This document shows positions 50,969 through 60,054 of a stretch of 64,000 nucleotides of DNA, piece by piece (positions within the stretch are counted from its first letter, which is position 1; each line of letters opens with the position of its first letter). The translations under genes and the position numbers were made by a program. Source of the stretch: Polyangiaceae bacterium (lineage in GTDB: Bacteria > Myxococcota_A > Polyangia > Polyangiales > Polyangiaceae); assembly GCA_025936115.1 (NCBI GenBank), contig JAICTZ010000013.1, positions 148,594-212,593 of the forward strand, written 5' to 3'. Below the pieces are notes generated by a model. It saw nothing but the letters and a program-made list of their open reading frames with translations. It did not search any database and was not told the origin of the DNA.

Positions 50969-51074
50969 GTGTTCACGCTCCTCCGTCGGATACCAAGCGT
51001 ACGCGAGCGACACGCGACCGCAAGCGTCTGCTAGCTTCTGCAGAGGAAGTTCCTTACCGGCGGGAGTCATTGCG

Positions 51075-52307
51075 ATGGGGTTCGATGGTTTGTTCTTCAT
51101 GGTCGTCGTGCTCGGCATCGCGTCGGGTTGCGGCAATGGAAGCGATGCCGAGAACGGCGGCATGGGCGCGGGCGGCAGCGGAGGCTCCGCTGCGAGCGAC
51201 GGACTGGGGGACGGCGGTGAGTCCGGCGGCCGCGGTGGCGCGAGCGGCAGTGGCGGCTCGAGCGCGACCAGTGGCTCCGCCGGCTCGGGTGCGAGCGGCG
51301 GCTCGGGTGCGAGCGGCGGCTCGGGTGCGAGCGGCGGCTCAGGCGGAACCCCCCTACCTCCGCCAGCGGAGGATTTTCCGACGGGATTCGGTCCGTCCGA
51401 GATCTTCGTGCCGGGTCTGACGAACGTCGTCCGGATCGGTACGAACGGCGGCTACGTCTACTTCACCGAGATGGGACTCGAGGACGGCAGCATGAGCGGA
51501 CTCTCTCGTGCCGATGCCGAAGGCACTGCGCAGCCGCTCTTCAGCGGCAACACCGTCACGGCGCTCCACCTCGACGACGACGAGCTCTTTTTCGTCGAGC
51601 GCGGGACGCAGAGCGTCTACCGCATGCCATACGACACGCTCGAGCCGGCGCTGTTCACGACGAGCGACATGAACGTCGCTGACATCGATCGATTGGGAGA
51701 GTCGATGTGGATGACCGAGTACGGTCCACCGCAAACGACCATCATCGTGGCGGATCGGGCGACCGGGGCGAAGGGCATCGTCGAACCTACGGTTTCTCCT
51801 GGCTTTTACTTCACCTACCTGGCCATCGGCCACAACACGGTGTACGCCGCCACCGCACGCGCCGACGGCGGCTCACCCTCTGGCATCTATCAAATCAAAT
51901 CGGACAGGACCGGTGGGAGCTTTGCCTCTGGGGTCACCGCGCTGCATTTTGCGGCGAATGCCGACTACGTTTATTACGGCGACCTCGGCGGCGCGCAGGT
52001 GCTCCGTCAAGCGCACGGCTCCAACACGGGCGAGGTCATGGCGGATGGGCAGAATTTCCCGAGCGCCGTCGGCGTCGACGGAGGCGGCATCTACTGGTCG
52101 AATCAGGGGCGCTGCCTCGACGCGACAGACACGAGCGGATCAATCATGGCGCTTCCGCTCGAAGGCGGCGACCCGACCGTCGTGGCAAGCGGACAGACCT
52201 GCCCGGTGATGGTCGCGATGGACACCTCGTTCGTGTATTGGATTCGGCACGACGTGAACAGAGGAGCGGGGACCGACGCGATCATGCGCGCCCCCAAGCT
52301 GCGCTGA
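51075..52307 (+). CDS. Propeller lipoprotein with Gly/Ser linker
   Basis: A 410-residue lipoprotein: lipobox IASGC, Gly/Ser linker to about residue 95, then a beta-propeller of about 310 residues with regular blades (NVVRIGTNGGYVYFTEMGLE, NTVTALHLDDDELFFVERGT, GVTALHFAANADYVYYGDLG, FPSAVGVDGGGIYWSNQGRC), similar in pattern to the 7634 protein and to LVIVD/YVTN-like surface propellers. No enzyme motif. ATG 51075 is preceded by CGGGAG. Surface recognition role inferred. Confidence 0.75.
   Translation: MGFDGLFFMVVVLGIASGCGNGSDAENGGMGAGGSGGSAASDGLGDGGESGGRGGASGSGGSSATSGSAGSGASGGSGASGGSGASGGSGGTPLPPPAEDFPTGFGPSEIFVPGLTNVVRIGTNGGYVYFTEMGLEDGSMSGLSRADAEGTAQPLFSGNTVTALHLDDDELFFVERGTQSVYRMPYDTLEPALFTTSDMNVADIDRLGESMWMTEYGPPQTTIIVADRATGAKGIVEPTVSPGFYFTYLAIGHNTVYAATARADGGSPSGIYQIKSDRTGGSFASGVTALHFAANADYVYYGDLGGAQVLRQAHGSNTGEVMADGQNFPSAVGVDGGGIYWSNQGRCLDATDTSGSIMALPLEGGDPTVVASGQTCPVMVAMDTSFVYWIRHDVNRGAGTDAIMRAPKLR
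51282..51335 (+). repeat. 18-bp tandem repeat in linker
   Basis: Three perfect copies of GGCTCGGGTGCGAGCGGC, encoding GSGASG. The period (18 bp) equals that of the SGNH linker at 24961-25077, but the unit is different. Confidence 0.85.
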
Positions 52308-52366
52308 ACACGTTTCAGAGCTGCGAGTCGCAAACTCAATAGCCACGGCGCTCGGTGTCTCGTAGG

Positions 52367-53455
52367 ATGCGGCGCGTGAACGCACGGTCGAGGAAACGCG
52401 CGAGCACCTGGATCGCGGCGGCCTTCGTTGCTGCCGCATGCGGGAACGCCGCCAAGCACGGGACGTCCCCGGGCGGGTCGGGTGGACGCGCCGGCAAGGG
52501 CGCGGCGGGCGCCACTGCCACGGCCGGCGCTGGCCATGCGGGCGCTAGCATCGGCGGCGGTGCCGATGGACCGAGCGGCGGCGCAGGCGCGAACGAGGGC
52601 GGCGCCGGCGACACTGTCAGCACGGGTGGCCGTGCGGGCAGCTCCGCGCGCGGTGAGGCAGGCAGCGGCGCAGCGGGCGAAACGAGCGAAGGCGGAGCCG
52701 CGGGCGCTCGCGACCTCGGCGCGCTCGGTTCGTTGATCGAGGCATTCTGTGGGGCGGCGCGCGCTTGCTGCAGCGCAGACGTGACCCGAGTCGCGCTCCG
52801 GGACTGCGAGGACGCGTTCCTCGCGCAGAGCGACAACGTCACCCTCGTGGCCGGCGGCAAGGCGGAGGTCGACGAGCACGCCCTCGCGCGCTGCGTCGCT
52901 GCTTACGACAAGGCCCAGTCCAGCTGCGCGCAAGACGAAGTGTTCGTCGCCTGTCACGGCATTCTCGTCGGGACCGTACCGGACGACGGCCCGTGCACGG
53001 ACGTGCTCGAGTGCGATCGAAGTGCCGGCCCCAAAGTTTGTCTGAAGATCCAAGGCTCCGACAGTCACCTCGGCACCTGCAAGACACCTCCGCGTGGCGA
53101 GAGCGGAGATCCGTGCGCGCAGAGCTGCGAGATTGGGTCTTACTGCTCGAGCACCACGTCCTCTCCCGACGCCAGCGTTCCGATCACGCTCTGCTACGAA
53201 GAGGACGGCCTCTATTGCCCACTCGGGGAGTCTTGCGCCCCCATCGTCCACCACGGAAGCGATTGCATTTGGGACGAGGCGTGCGGCTCCGACGGTTTCT
53301 GCGATTCAACCTGCGCTCCGCTCGGGAGCTCCGGAGACCCCTGCCAGTTCACCTTCGGCTGCGACGCGGGCCTCGCCTGCATCAACGGCCAGTGTTCGCC
53401 GGAGCCCTTCGCGAATAGCGAAGCTTGCGCCGGCTACCCGCCGAGCTTCGACTGA
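52367..53455 (+). CDS. Cys-rich lipoprotein heading a four-gene operon
   Basis: A 362-residue lipoprotein (lipobox VAAAC), Gly/Ala linker to about residue 115, then a helical domain LIEAFCGAARACCSADVTRV with DCEDAF and ARCVAAYDKAQSSC, and Cys modules G-P-C-T-D-V-L-E-C ... C, GDPCAQSCEIGSYC, GDPCQFTFGCDAGLAC. Same architecture as the genes at 16777 and 29398. It is followed after 22 bp by a propeller gene and two coupled NHL genes. ATG 52367 is chosen; GTG 52376 with AGGA upstream is also possible. Function unknown. Confidence 0.75.
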   Translation: MRRVNARSRKRASTWIAAAFVAAACGNAAKHGTSPGGSGGRAGKGAAGATATAGAGHAGASIGGGADGPSGGAGANEGGAGDTVSTGGRAGSSARGEAGSGAAGETSEGGAAGARDLGALGSLIEAFCGAARACCSADVTRVALRDCEDAFLAQSDNVTLVAGGKAEVDEHALARCVAAYDKAQSSCAQDEVFVACHGILVGTVPDDGPCTDVLECDRSAGPKVCLKIQGSDSHLGTCKTPPRGESGDPCAQSCEIGSYCSSTTSSPDASVPITLCYEEDGLYCPLGESCAPIVHHGSDCIWDEACGSDGFCDSTCAPLGSSGDPCQFTFGCDAGLACINGQCSPEPFANSEACAGYPPSFD

Positions 53456-53477
53456 TCGTGGCCGACGCTCGGCTCCC

Positions 53478-54503
53478 ATGGTGCTTCCGGTGAAGGCTTC
53501 GCAGGGCATCACGGCGCTTCTCCTCGCGACGGAGCTCGTGGCGTGCAGCGGCGGCGACGAGGCGCTGCCGAACCAGCCGCCCGCGTGGACCCTTCTCGGC
53601 GCGGAGCTCGACTCAGCACTCGTCAGCGTGTGGGGCTCTGCCGAGGACGACGTGTGGGCGGTCGGCGCGGACTCGGGTTCGGGGCCCCTCGTCGTGCACT
53701 GGGACGGCACGAACATGCAGCGCGTCGATACGGGCCTGAGCGGCAATCTCTGGTGGGTGTTCGGCTTCGCAAACGGCCCGTTGTTCGTCGGCGGTGCGGA
53801 CGGCTTGATCGCGCGCTACGAAGACGGTGTCTTCTCCGTGCTGCCGACGCCCGGGAGGGCGACCGTGTTCGGACTGTGGGGCAGCGCACCGGACGACATG
53901 TGGGCGGTGGGTGGGACCGAGGGCGGAGCGGACGGCGCCTTCGCGTGGCGCCTGGAAGGGGACGCATGGATTGAGGCGCCCGGCTTTCCCGCGGATCTAT
54001 CGACGCACGCCGCCGTCTGGAAAATTTGGGGCAGCGCGCCTGACGATGCTTGGCTGGTCGGTACCTCGGGCCTGGCGTTGCACTGGGACGGGGCGAGCTT
54101 CGGGACCGAAAATTTGGGCGGCGGCGAGTCCTTCTTCACGGTCCACGAGGCCGGCGGCCGTTACACCGCGGTGGGCGGCGGTGGGAGCGGGATCGTGTTC
54201 GAGAACGACGGGAGCGATTGGCAGCGCGCGGATGACCGGAGCTCGCTGCCAGCACTCGCGGGGGTGCGCATGACCTCTGCCGAGCACGGCTACGCGGTGG
54301 GTCGCTTCGGAGCCTTCGTGGAGCGCGCGAACGGGCACTGGACCGCCGCCCCAGGTCCGGACACGAGCGACACCCTGCATGCGGTGTGGGTGGACGAAAG
54401 GGGCGGTGTCTGGGTCGTTGGTGGCGAGCTCGACGCTGAGCCGCTTGTCCACGGGGTGATGGCCTATCGAGGCGTGCACCCACCGCGGCAACGAGTGCCA
54501 TGA
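53478..54503 (+). CDS. Propeller lipoprotein, operon gene 2
   Basis: A 341-residue lipoprotein (lipobox ELVAC). The body is a beta-propeller of repeats with the signature V-W-G-S-A-x-D-D-V/M/A-W-x-V-G: SVWGSAEDDVWAVGADSG, GLWGSAPDDMWAVGGTEG, KIWGSAPDDAWLVGTSGLAL and HAVWVDERGGVWVVGGE, with HWDG/NDGSDW strands between. This repeat is widespread in myxobacterial exported proteins of unknown role. Its stop overlaps the next ATG (ATGA), so it is coupled to the NHL protein. The track start at 53094 overlaps the preceding gene; ATG 53478 begins the signal peptide. Confidence 0.8.
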   Translation: MVLPVKASQGITALLLATELVACSGGDEALPNQPPAWTLLGAELDSALVSVWGSAEDDVWAVGADSGSGPLVVHWDGTNMQRVDTGLSGNLWWVFGFANGPLFVGGADGLIARYEDGVFSVLPTPGRATVFGLWGSAPDDMWAVGGTEGGADGAFAWRLEGDAWIEAPGFPADLSTHAAVWKIWGSAPDDAWLVGTSGLALHWDGASFGTENLGGGESFFTVHEAGGRYTAVGGGGSGIVFENDGSDWQRADDRSSLPALAGVRMTSAEHGYAVGRFGAFVERANGHWTAAPGPDTSDTLHAVWVDERGGVWVVGGELDAEPLVHGVMAYRGVHPPRQRVP

Positions 54504-55678
54504 CTGTGTTTCGATCGGGTTCTGCTCTGATTTTCGCGCTCGTGACGGCGTGCAGCTCTGCCGACGACGCGCCTCCGGCTCCTGCTCACTCCTGCGAGGA
54601 GCAATCGGACCATGCCTGCGTCTGGCTTGGAACCGGCGCGGAGGGCTTCAACGGCGACGGCCACGATCGGCTGCGCACCGACATCTACTGGTCGATGGAC
54701 ATGCTGTTCGCGCGTGACGGTACGCCGTGGTTCATCGACTGGAACAACCACCTCGTTCGCAAGGTACGGGTCGATGGAACCGTGGAGACCGTCGTCGGCT
54801 GGACCGATCCGGTGTTCCCGGGTGACGGCACGGGAGACGCCAGCGAAGAGAGCGCGCCCGGCGCCGACGGTAGCCTAGTCAAGTTGAATCATCCGACCGA
54901 GCTCCTCGAAGCCGACGACGGCGCGATCCTCGTCATGGCGTGGCACAACCACAAACTCCGTCGTCTCGAGCCGGAGATGGGCAAGGTCATGATCGTCGCG
55001 GGCGCGGGCGCGGGCTTCGCCGGCGACGGCGGGCCGATGGCAAAAGCGCTCTTCAAGCAGCCGAAGTCGATCACCAAGGACGCGGACGGTAATCTCTACA
55101 TCGCCGATCAGCAGAACTTCCGCGTCCGGCGGATCGACGTCGACGGGACCATCACGACGTTCGCGGGAAACGGCACGCAGGGATCGACGGGCGACGGAGG
55201 GCCTGCGGCGGACGCCGAGCTCGATTGGGAGTTCGGCTCGAATCCGGAGCCGTCTGGCGGGCTGGCTATCGCCGACGGCAAACTCTACGTCGCCGACACG
55301 CTGAGCCACCGCCTTCGCGTCATCGAGCTCGCGAGCGGGCGCATCGACGCGTTCGCGGGCACTGGCGAACCCGGGTACTCCGGTGACGGCGGTCCGGCGC
55401 TCGAGGCGACGTTCAATGCGCCGCGCAAACTCGCGCTCGGTCCGGACGGCAGCCTCTACGTCGCGGACACCGACAATCACGTGATCCGTGCGATCGATCT
55501 CGCGACGGGCATCGTGCGGACGGTGGCCGGCACCGGAGAAGCGGGGCGTGACGCAGAAGACGGCAAGCTCGCGACGGACACGCGCCTTAATCGTCCGTTC
55601 GGCCTCGCGTTCGACGCAGAGGGAAACCTGTACGTCATGGATACGCTGAACAGTCGCATCTTGAAGGTGACGAAATGA
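54500..55678 (+). CDS. NHL-repeat lipoprotein, operon gene 3
   Basis: A 392-residue lipoprotein (lipobox ALVTAC) made of NHL blades: WNNHLVRKVRVDGTVETVVG, HNHKLRRLEPEMGKVMIVAG, ADQQNFRVRRIDVDGTITTF, ADTLSHRLRVIELASGRIDA, ADTDNHVIRAIDLATGIVRT, with A-G-x-G-x-x-G-x-x-G-D-G-G-P-A loops between, about six blades. NHL propellers bind proteins, glycans or RNA; here exported. It is coupled by ATGA overlaps to both neighbours. Confidence 0.88.
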   Translation: MTVFRSGSALIFALVTACSSADDAPPAPAHSCEEQSDHACVWLGTGAEGFNGDGHDRLRTDIYWSMDMLFARDGTPWFIDWNNHLVRKVRVDGTVETVVGWTDPVFPGDGTGDASEESAPGADGSLVKLNHPTELLEADDGAILVMAWHNHKLRRLEPEMGKVMIVAGAGAGFAGDGGPMAKALFKQPKSITKDADGNLYIADQQNFRVRRIDVDGTITTFAGNGTQGSTGDGGPAADAELDWEFGSNPEPSGGLAIADGKLYVADTLSHRLRVIELASGRIDAFAGTGEPGYSGDGGPALEATFNAPRKLALGPDGSLYVADTDNHVIRAIDLATGIVRTVAGTGEAGRDAEDGKLATDTRLNRPFGLAFDAEGNLYVMDTLNSRILKVTK

Positions 55679-56949
55679 GCCGGGCGGGCGCGTGCGCGGT
55701 GTTCGGCATGCTTTCGTTGGCGGCGGGGTGCGCGGGCGACGATGCCGCACCGGCATTGGCGAAAGGCTGCGATCCGACCAAGCGCGGCACCATCTGCACC
55801 CTCGCAGGCACGGGCGCGAACGGCTACGACGGCGACGCTCCCATACGTGCGCTGGACGCGAAGCTGTCGCTCCCACAAGACACCCTCATGGGGCCCGACG
55901 GGACGCTCTACATCCTGGATTGGAACAACCATCGCGTGCGCTCGCTCGCTCGGGACGGCGTCCTGCGGCTCGTCGTCGGCCGTGGCGAGCTCGGCGGCTC
56001 GCTCGACGACCCAGCCAACTCCGACCTCAATCATCCGACGGCGCTCTTGTTCGGATCCGACCCGAACGAACTCTTGGTGGCCGCCTGGCACAACTCCAGG
56101 ATCCTCTCGATCGATCTCACTACGGGCGACATCGAAAACCACTGCGGTGATGGCCGACGTGGCTATTTCGGTGACGAGACGCCCGCCCTCACGGCCACGC
56201 TCGATCTCCCAGCGTCCATCGCTTTCGATTCGCAGGGCGCCCTCGTCATCATGGACCAAGCGAATCAAGTGATTCGCAAGATCTCCGCCGACGGCATCAT
56301 TCACCGCGCTGCCGGGATCTGCATCATCGATCAGGACACGCCGTGCGAAGCGGATGCCCTGCCCGTCGAGTGCCCGAACGGCTCGGGCAAGTTGACGTGC
56401 GGCGATCCGGCGACCGAGTGCAGCAAGCCCTGCTCACCGAAGTACGCACGCGGCACCGGCCCACTCGATTTTCGCATGTCACAACCCTTCGGGCAGTCAG
56501 CCGATCCCGGTGGCCGCCTGCTCTACGACTCGGGTGGCAACCTCTACTTCGCCGATACCGCGAATCACCTGATCCGGCGCATCTCCCCGGACGGCGTCGT
56601 GGACATCGTCGCAGGCATCGAGCCGCTCGACGGCGTCCCGCAGAGCGGAGCGTCCCCGGACGGCACGCCCGCGCTCGAGGCCGCGCTCAACCGTCCGACC
56701 GATCTTGCGCTCAGCGACGACGGCACGCTCTACTTCACCGACGTCTACAACCACTGCGTGCGCAAGATCGCTGCGGACGGCAACGTTTACACCGTCGCAG
56801 GCAGATGTGGGATCAAAGGGTTCGGGGGGGACGGCGGCGCACCGACCGCGGCCCTCCTGGCCTTGCCGTACGGTCTCGAACTATCGGGCAATTCGCTCTA
56901 CGTCGCCGACACGGGCAACAACCGCATCCGCGTCGTCACGCTCGAATGA
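55675..56949 (+). CDS. NHL-repeat lipoprotein, operon gene 4
   Basis: A 424-residue lipoprotein (lipobox LAAGC) with NHL blades closely like those of the preceding gene: WNNHRVRSLARDGVLRLVVG, AWHNSRILSIDLTTGDIENH, DQANQVIRKISADGIIHRAA, ADTANHLIRRISPDGVVDIV, DVYNHCVRKIAADGNVYTVA and ADTGNNRIRVVTLE. A Cys-rich insertion (CEADALPVECPNGSGKLTC, ECSKPC) in the middle is absent from its neighbour. Probably arose by tandem duplication followed by divergence. ATGA overlap with gene 3. Confidence 0.88.
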   Translation: MSRAGACAVFGMLSLAAGCAGDDAAPALAKGCDPTKRGTICTLAGTGANGYDGDAPIRALDAKLSLPQDTLMGPDGTLYILDWNNHRVRSLARDGVLRLVVGRGELGGSLDDPANSDLNHPTALLFGSDPNELLVAAWHNSRILSIDLTTGDIENHCGDGRRGYFGDETPALTATLDLPASIAFDSQGALVIMDQANQVIRKISADGIIHRAAGICIIDQDTPCEADALPVECPNGSGKLTCGDPATECSKPCSPKYARGTGPLDFRMSQPFGQSADPGGRLLYDSGGNLYFADTANHLIRRISPDGVVDIVAGIEPLDGVPQSGASPDGTPALEAALNRPTDLALSDDGTLYFTDVYNHCVRKIAADGNVYTVAGRCGIKGFGGDGGAPTAALLALPYGLELSGNSLYVADTGNNRIRVVTLE

Positions 56950-57014
56950 TCCGTTCTGCTTGCCCAGAGCGCCGCTGACCAGCGCCTCCACCCGGACCGA
57001 TTCGGGTTAGCGGG

Positions 57015-57068
57015 CGTGAGCGTCGAGCCCGATTTGCTCTGGTCCAGTCAACAATCGGGCCGCTCACG
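57015..57068 (+). promoter_or_regulatory. Long imperfect stem-loop before the GH39 gene
   Basis: Outer arms CGTGAGC (57015-57021) / GCTCACG (57062-57068), inner arms GCCCGATT (57027-57034) / AATCGGGC (57053-57060), an asymmetric bulge between them and an 18-nt loop. It ends just before AGGGAG and the ATG at 57081. It could terminate the NHL operon, act as a leader hairpin, or mark an operator. Confidence 0.5.
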
Positions 57069-57080
57069 ACAGGGAGATGC

Positions 57081-59585
57081 ATGCGCTCCACGGTCGTCCG
57101 CTATTTCCGCAATTTTCCTGGCCTGCGGGCACTCACGGCCGCCGCGCTGGGCGCCGTGGCGCTCGCGGGCACCAGGCCGGCGCGTGCGACTGACTACACC
57201 CTGAGCGTCGATGCGAGCACGCCGACTTCCGGCAATCCGCACTTCTGGTCCGCCGCGTTCGGTACCGGCAAGGCCAAGCTCGCGCTGCGCTCGGACTGGC
57301 AGACCCACTACAAGATCGGTCAGCGTGAGCTCGGCGCCGAGCGGGTGCGCGGTCACGGTCTGCTCAACGACGAGATGGGCCTCTACAAGGGAGCGGGATC
57401 CTACGATTGGACCAACCTCGACACGTACCTCTTGGCCGTCACGAGCGCGAACATGCGCCCCGTGATCGAGCTCGACTTCATGCCCACGGCTCTCGCGACG
57501 AGCGGCGACAAGAGTCCGCCGAAAGATTACACGGCGTGGAAGAACTTCGTCGTCGCGCTGGTGCAGCACTGCATCGACAAGTACGGCGCAGAAGACGTGG
57601 GCAAGTGGTACTTCGAGGTCTGGAACGAGCCGGACTACTCGGGGTTTTGGAGCTCCGACATGACCGCGTACTACACGCTCTACGACAACACGGCTGCCGC
57701 GCTCACGTCCGTGCTGCCGAATGCACTCGTCGGAGGGCCGGCAACGACGGGTTCCGGGCCGGTCAAGGCGTTCCTACAGCACACCAAGAGCTCGGGCGCG
57801 CGCGTGACGTTCGTCTCGAATCACTTCTACCCCGGCGGCACCGCGAGCGGCACGAGCGCCGATGCGAACGGGCTCGTCACCGACAACAACGCTCGCATCA
57901 GCGCAATCACCAGCGCCGGCTACACGACCGCCGACGTGAAGTCCTTCAACACGGAATGGAACTCGTCCTACTCCGGCCAGGGCGGCAACATGGGCAACGC
58001 CGTCGCCAGCATGGACAACCACTGGAACGTCGGCTTCATCCTCAAAGCCGCCAAGCTCCTGGCCGACAAGAACATGGGGGACACGCCGGTGATTGACGTG
58101 TTCTCGTACTGGGTGCTGACGGACGTCTTCGATGAGGACGGCGGCACCGACGGGATCCACATGACGACGAAGAGCAGCGGGAACACGCCGTTCGATACCG
58201 TGTTCGGGCTCATGACCTTCCAGGGCATGCGCAAACCCGCCTTCAACGCCTTCAAGCTACTGAACTACACGGGCACCAAGCGCTACGCGGTCATGGGCGG
58301 CACCGGGACCGCCGACGGCGTCGATGCCATGGTCACGTCGTCCGCAAGCGGCGACGAGCTGCAAATCCTGGTCTTCAATTACTATAAGACGCTCGCTACC
58401 GCGAGCGGCACCGGTGACAACGTCAGCATCAACGTGAGCAAGCTGCCCGCGGCCCTCGCAAACCAACAAGTCTACGTCACCGAGTTTCTCGTCGACGAAA
58501 CTCACAGCAACTCCTACGACGTGTGGTCGAGTCAGGGAAAGCCCGCGAGCCCGACAGAAGCACAATGGCAAGCAATGCGTGCGGCACAGCACCTCGCGCT
58601 CGCACAACCCGTCGCCACGCAGCCGGTCACGACGTCCTTTACCACCAGCTTGAGCTTGAAGCGGCAAGCGGGCGCCCTCATCCTCGTGGGGCTGAAGCGT
58701 CCGGTCACGGGCCGTAACGCCCTCGTCGAGATCGAAGGCGAGGATTACGACGGTCAAGCGTCTGCGACCAAGGAAGACAGCAAGGACGAGACCCTCGGGC
58801 AATCACTTTCGATTGCAAAGGGCGGCTATGCGTTCTTCGACAACGTTGATTTCAGTGACGGCGGCGTGGATTCGGTGCAGCTGCGCGTCAAAGCAGCCGA
58901 CGCGACGACGCTCGAGCTGCACGCGGATACACAGACGGGCGCAACCATCGGCAGCTGCAACCTGACCGCGACAGGCACGGCCTGGGCCACGCAAACGTGC
59001 GCCCTCACACCCACGAAGGGAGTGCAAACGCTCTACGTCGTCCCGAGCGCTCCGCTGCACCTCAATTGGCTGAAGTTCACACCGGTGGGTGGCGGCGGCC
59101 AGACCGGCACGGGCGGCGCGCCGAGCGGCGGAGCCGGCGGCACTGGCGGCACCAGCGGAGCTCCCGCGAGCATGGGAGGCCGCATGGCAGTGGGTACGGG
59201 AGGCGGCACCGCAGCGGGCGGGACCAGCAGTAGCGTCGGAGGTCAAGCGGGCGCACGCGGCGGAGCGAGCTCGGCCCAGGGTGGCGCAGCGGTGGGCGGC
59301 GGCGCGGATGCCGCAGCGGGCGGCCTCGCGACGAGCGGGGGCGGTCCAGGTATCGGAGCTGCGAGCGGCGCGACGGCAGTCGCCGGCGCAGGCGGCGGGG
59401 CCGGTACACCACCAACGCCTCACGCGAGCGGCTGCGGCTGCCGCATCCACGACTCGGCGCCCGGAAAGACGGGCGGCATGGCATTCGCCGGGCTCGTGGT
59501 GCTGGCGCTTGCGCGACGCAGGGCAAAACGGCGCAATGCGCATGATAGCGCCAACGAAGCGCACCGCGTCCTGTCAGACGCATGA
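57081..59585 (+). CDS. GH39 xylosidase-like enzyme with CBM and MYXO-CTERM-like tail
   Basis: An 834-residue exported protein with signal peptide ending ARA. Residues about 35-510 form a GH39-type barrel: acid/base Glu183 in WYFEVWNEPDYSGFW, nucleophile Glu292 in KSFNTEWNSSYSG, plus RVRGHGLLNDEMGLY and DYTAWKNFVVALVQHCIDKY typical of beta-xylosidases. Residues about 545-670 resemble CBM6 (ALVEIEGEDYDG, then FDNVDFSDGGVDSVQLRVKA), a glycan-binding sandwich. A Gly/Ala linker leads to SGCGCRIHDSAPG, one membrane helix (GMAFAGLVVLALA) and RRRAKRR: a MYXO-CTERM-like anchor, thought to be processed for outer-surface display. ATG 57081 follows AGGGAG. Confidence 0.88.
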   Translation: MRSTVVRYFRNFPGLRALTAAALGAVALAGTRPARATDYTLSVDASTPTSGNPHFWSAAFGTGKAKLALRSDWQTHYKIGQRELGAERVRGHGLLNDEMGLYKGAGSYDWTNLDTYLLAVTSANMRPVIELDFMPTALATSGDKSPPKDYTAWKNFVVALVQHCIDKYGAEDVGKWYFEVWNEPDYSGFWSSDMTAYYTLYDNTAAALTSVLPNALVGGPATTGSGPVKAFLQHTKSSGARVTFVSNHFYPGGTASGTSADANGLVTDNNARISAITSAGYTTADVKSFNTEWNSSYSGQGGNMGNAVASMDNHWNVGFILKAAKLLADKNMGDTPVIDVFSYWVLTDVFDEDGGTDGIHMTTKSSGNTPFDTVFGLMTFQGMRKPAFNAFKLLNYTGTKRYAVMGGTGTADGVDAMVTSSASGDELQILVFNYYKTLATASGTGDNVSINVSKLPAALANQQVYVTEFLVDETHSNSYDVWSSQGKPASPTEAQWQAMRAAQHLALAQPVATQPVTTSFTTSLSLKRQAGALILVGLKRPVTGRNALVEIEGEDYDGQASATKEDSKDETLGQSLSIAKGGYAFFDNVDFSDGGVDSVQLRVKAADATTLELHADTQTGATIGSCNLTATGTAWATQTCALTPTKGVQTLYVVPSAPLHLNWLKFTPVGGGGQTGTGGAPSGGAGGTGGTSGAPASMGGRMAVGTGGGTAAGGTSSSVGGQAGARGGASSAQGGAAVGGGADAAAGGLATSGGGPGIGAASGATAVAGAGGGAGTPPTPHASGCGCRIHDSAPGKTGGMAFAGLVVLALARRRAKRRNAHDSANEAHRVLSDA

Positions 59586-59622
59586 GAGAGCCCGCCGGCA
59601 TCGATCCGCGGCAGAGTCGCAA

Positions 59623-60054
59623 TCACGGTTTCGTGCTTGCTTCGTTACCCCGGCGCTGGAGCAGAGCGCGAATGTCCGCGACAGGTCCGAGATGGCGCAG
59701 CTTGTCGGGATTGATCACGGAGCGGACTGCGTGCACGACCCCGTCGCCAACGTCCAGGGCGAAGACGTTGATGAGCCGGTGCTCGCTGTCGAACACCAGC
59801 GCCCCCGGCTGGCCGTTGATCTCGTGGAGCTCGAGCTGCGCGCGGAGCTCCACGAGCCGCGCACCGACGCCGACCAGGAGCGTCGTCACGCGCTCTCGCC
59901 CGGCGATGGGTTGCGACCATCGCGGCGCCTTGCCGCCACCGTCGCCGAATACCGTGACCCCCGGGGCGACCAGCTGCATGAGGAGATCGATGTCTCCCTG
60001 CTTCATCGCGGTGAAAAATCGCCGTGCGAGCTCGTCGTGGTACGCTTGGCGCAT
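59623..60054 (-). pseudogene. Truncated ECF41 sigma factor, SnoaL-like C-terminal domain only
   Basis: 143 codons matching only the C-terminal SnoaL-like domain of ECF41 sigma factors: ELARRFFTAMKQGDIDLLMQ, LVAPGVTVFGDGGGKAPRW (the D-G-G-G-K motif), NGQPGALVFDSEH, FALDVGDGVVHAVRSVINPD with K-L-R-H-L. The sigma regions 2 and 4 that should precede it are missing; upstream DNA is occupied by the divergent GFA gene. It might be a leftover or a free-standing regulatory domain. The possible ATG at 60054 overlaps the ATG of the GFA gene head to head in GCATGC. Confidence 0.7.

Noticed and set aside
53094..54503. 469-residue version of the propeller lipoprotein
   Set aside because: The extension lies inside the preceding Cys-rich gene; the signal peptide starts at 53478.
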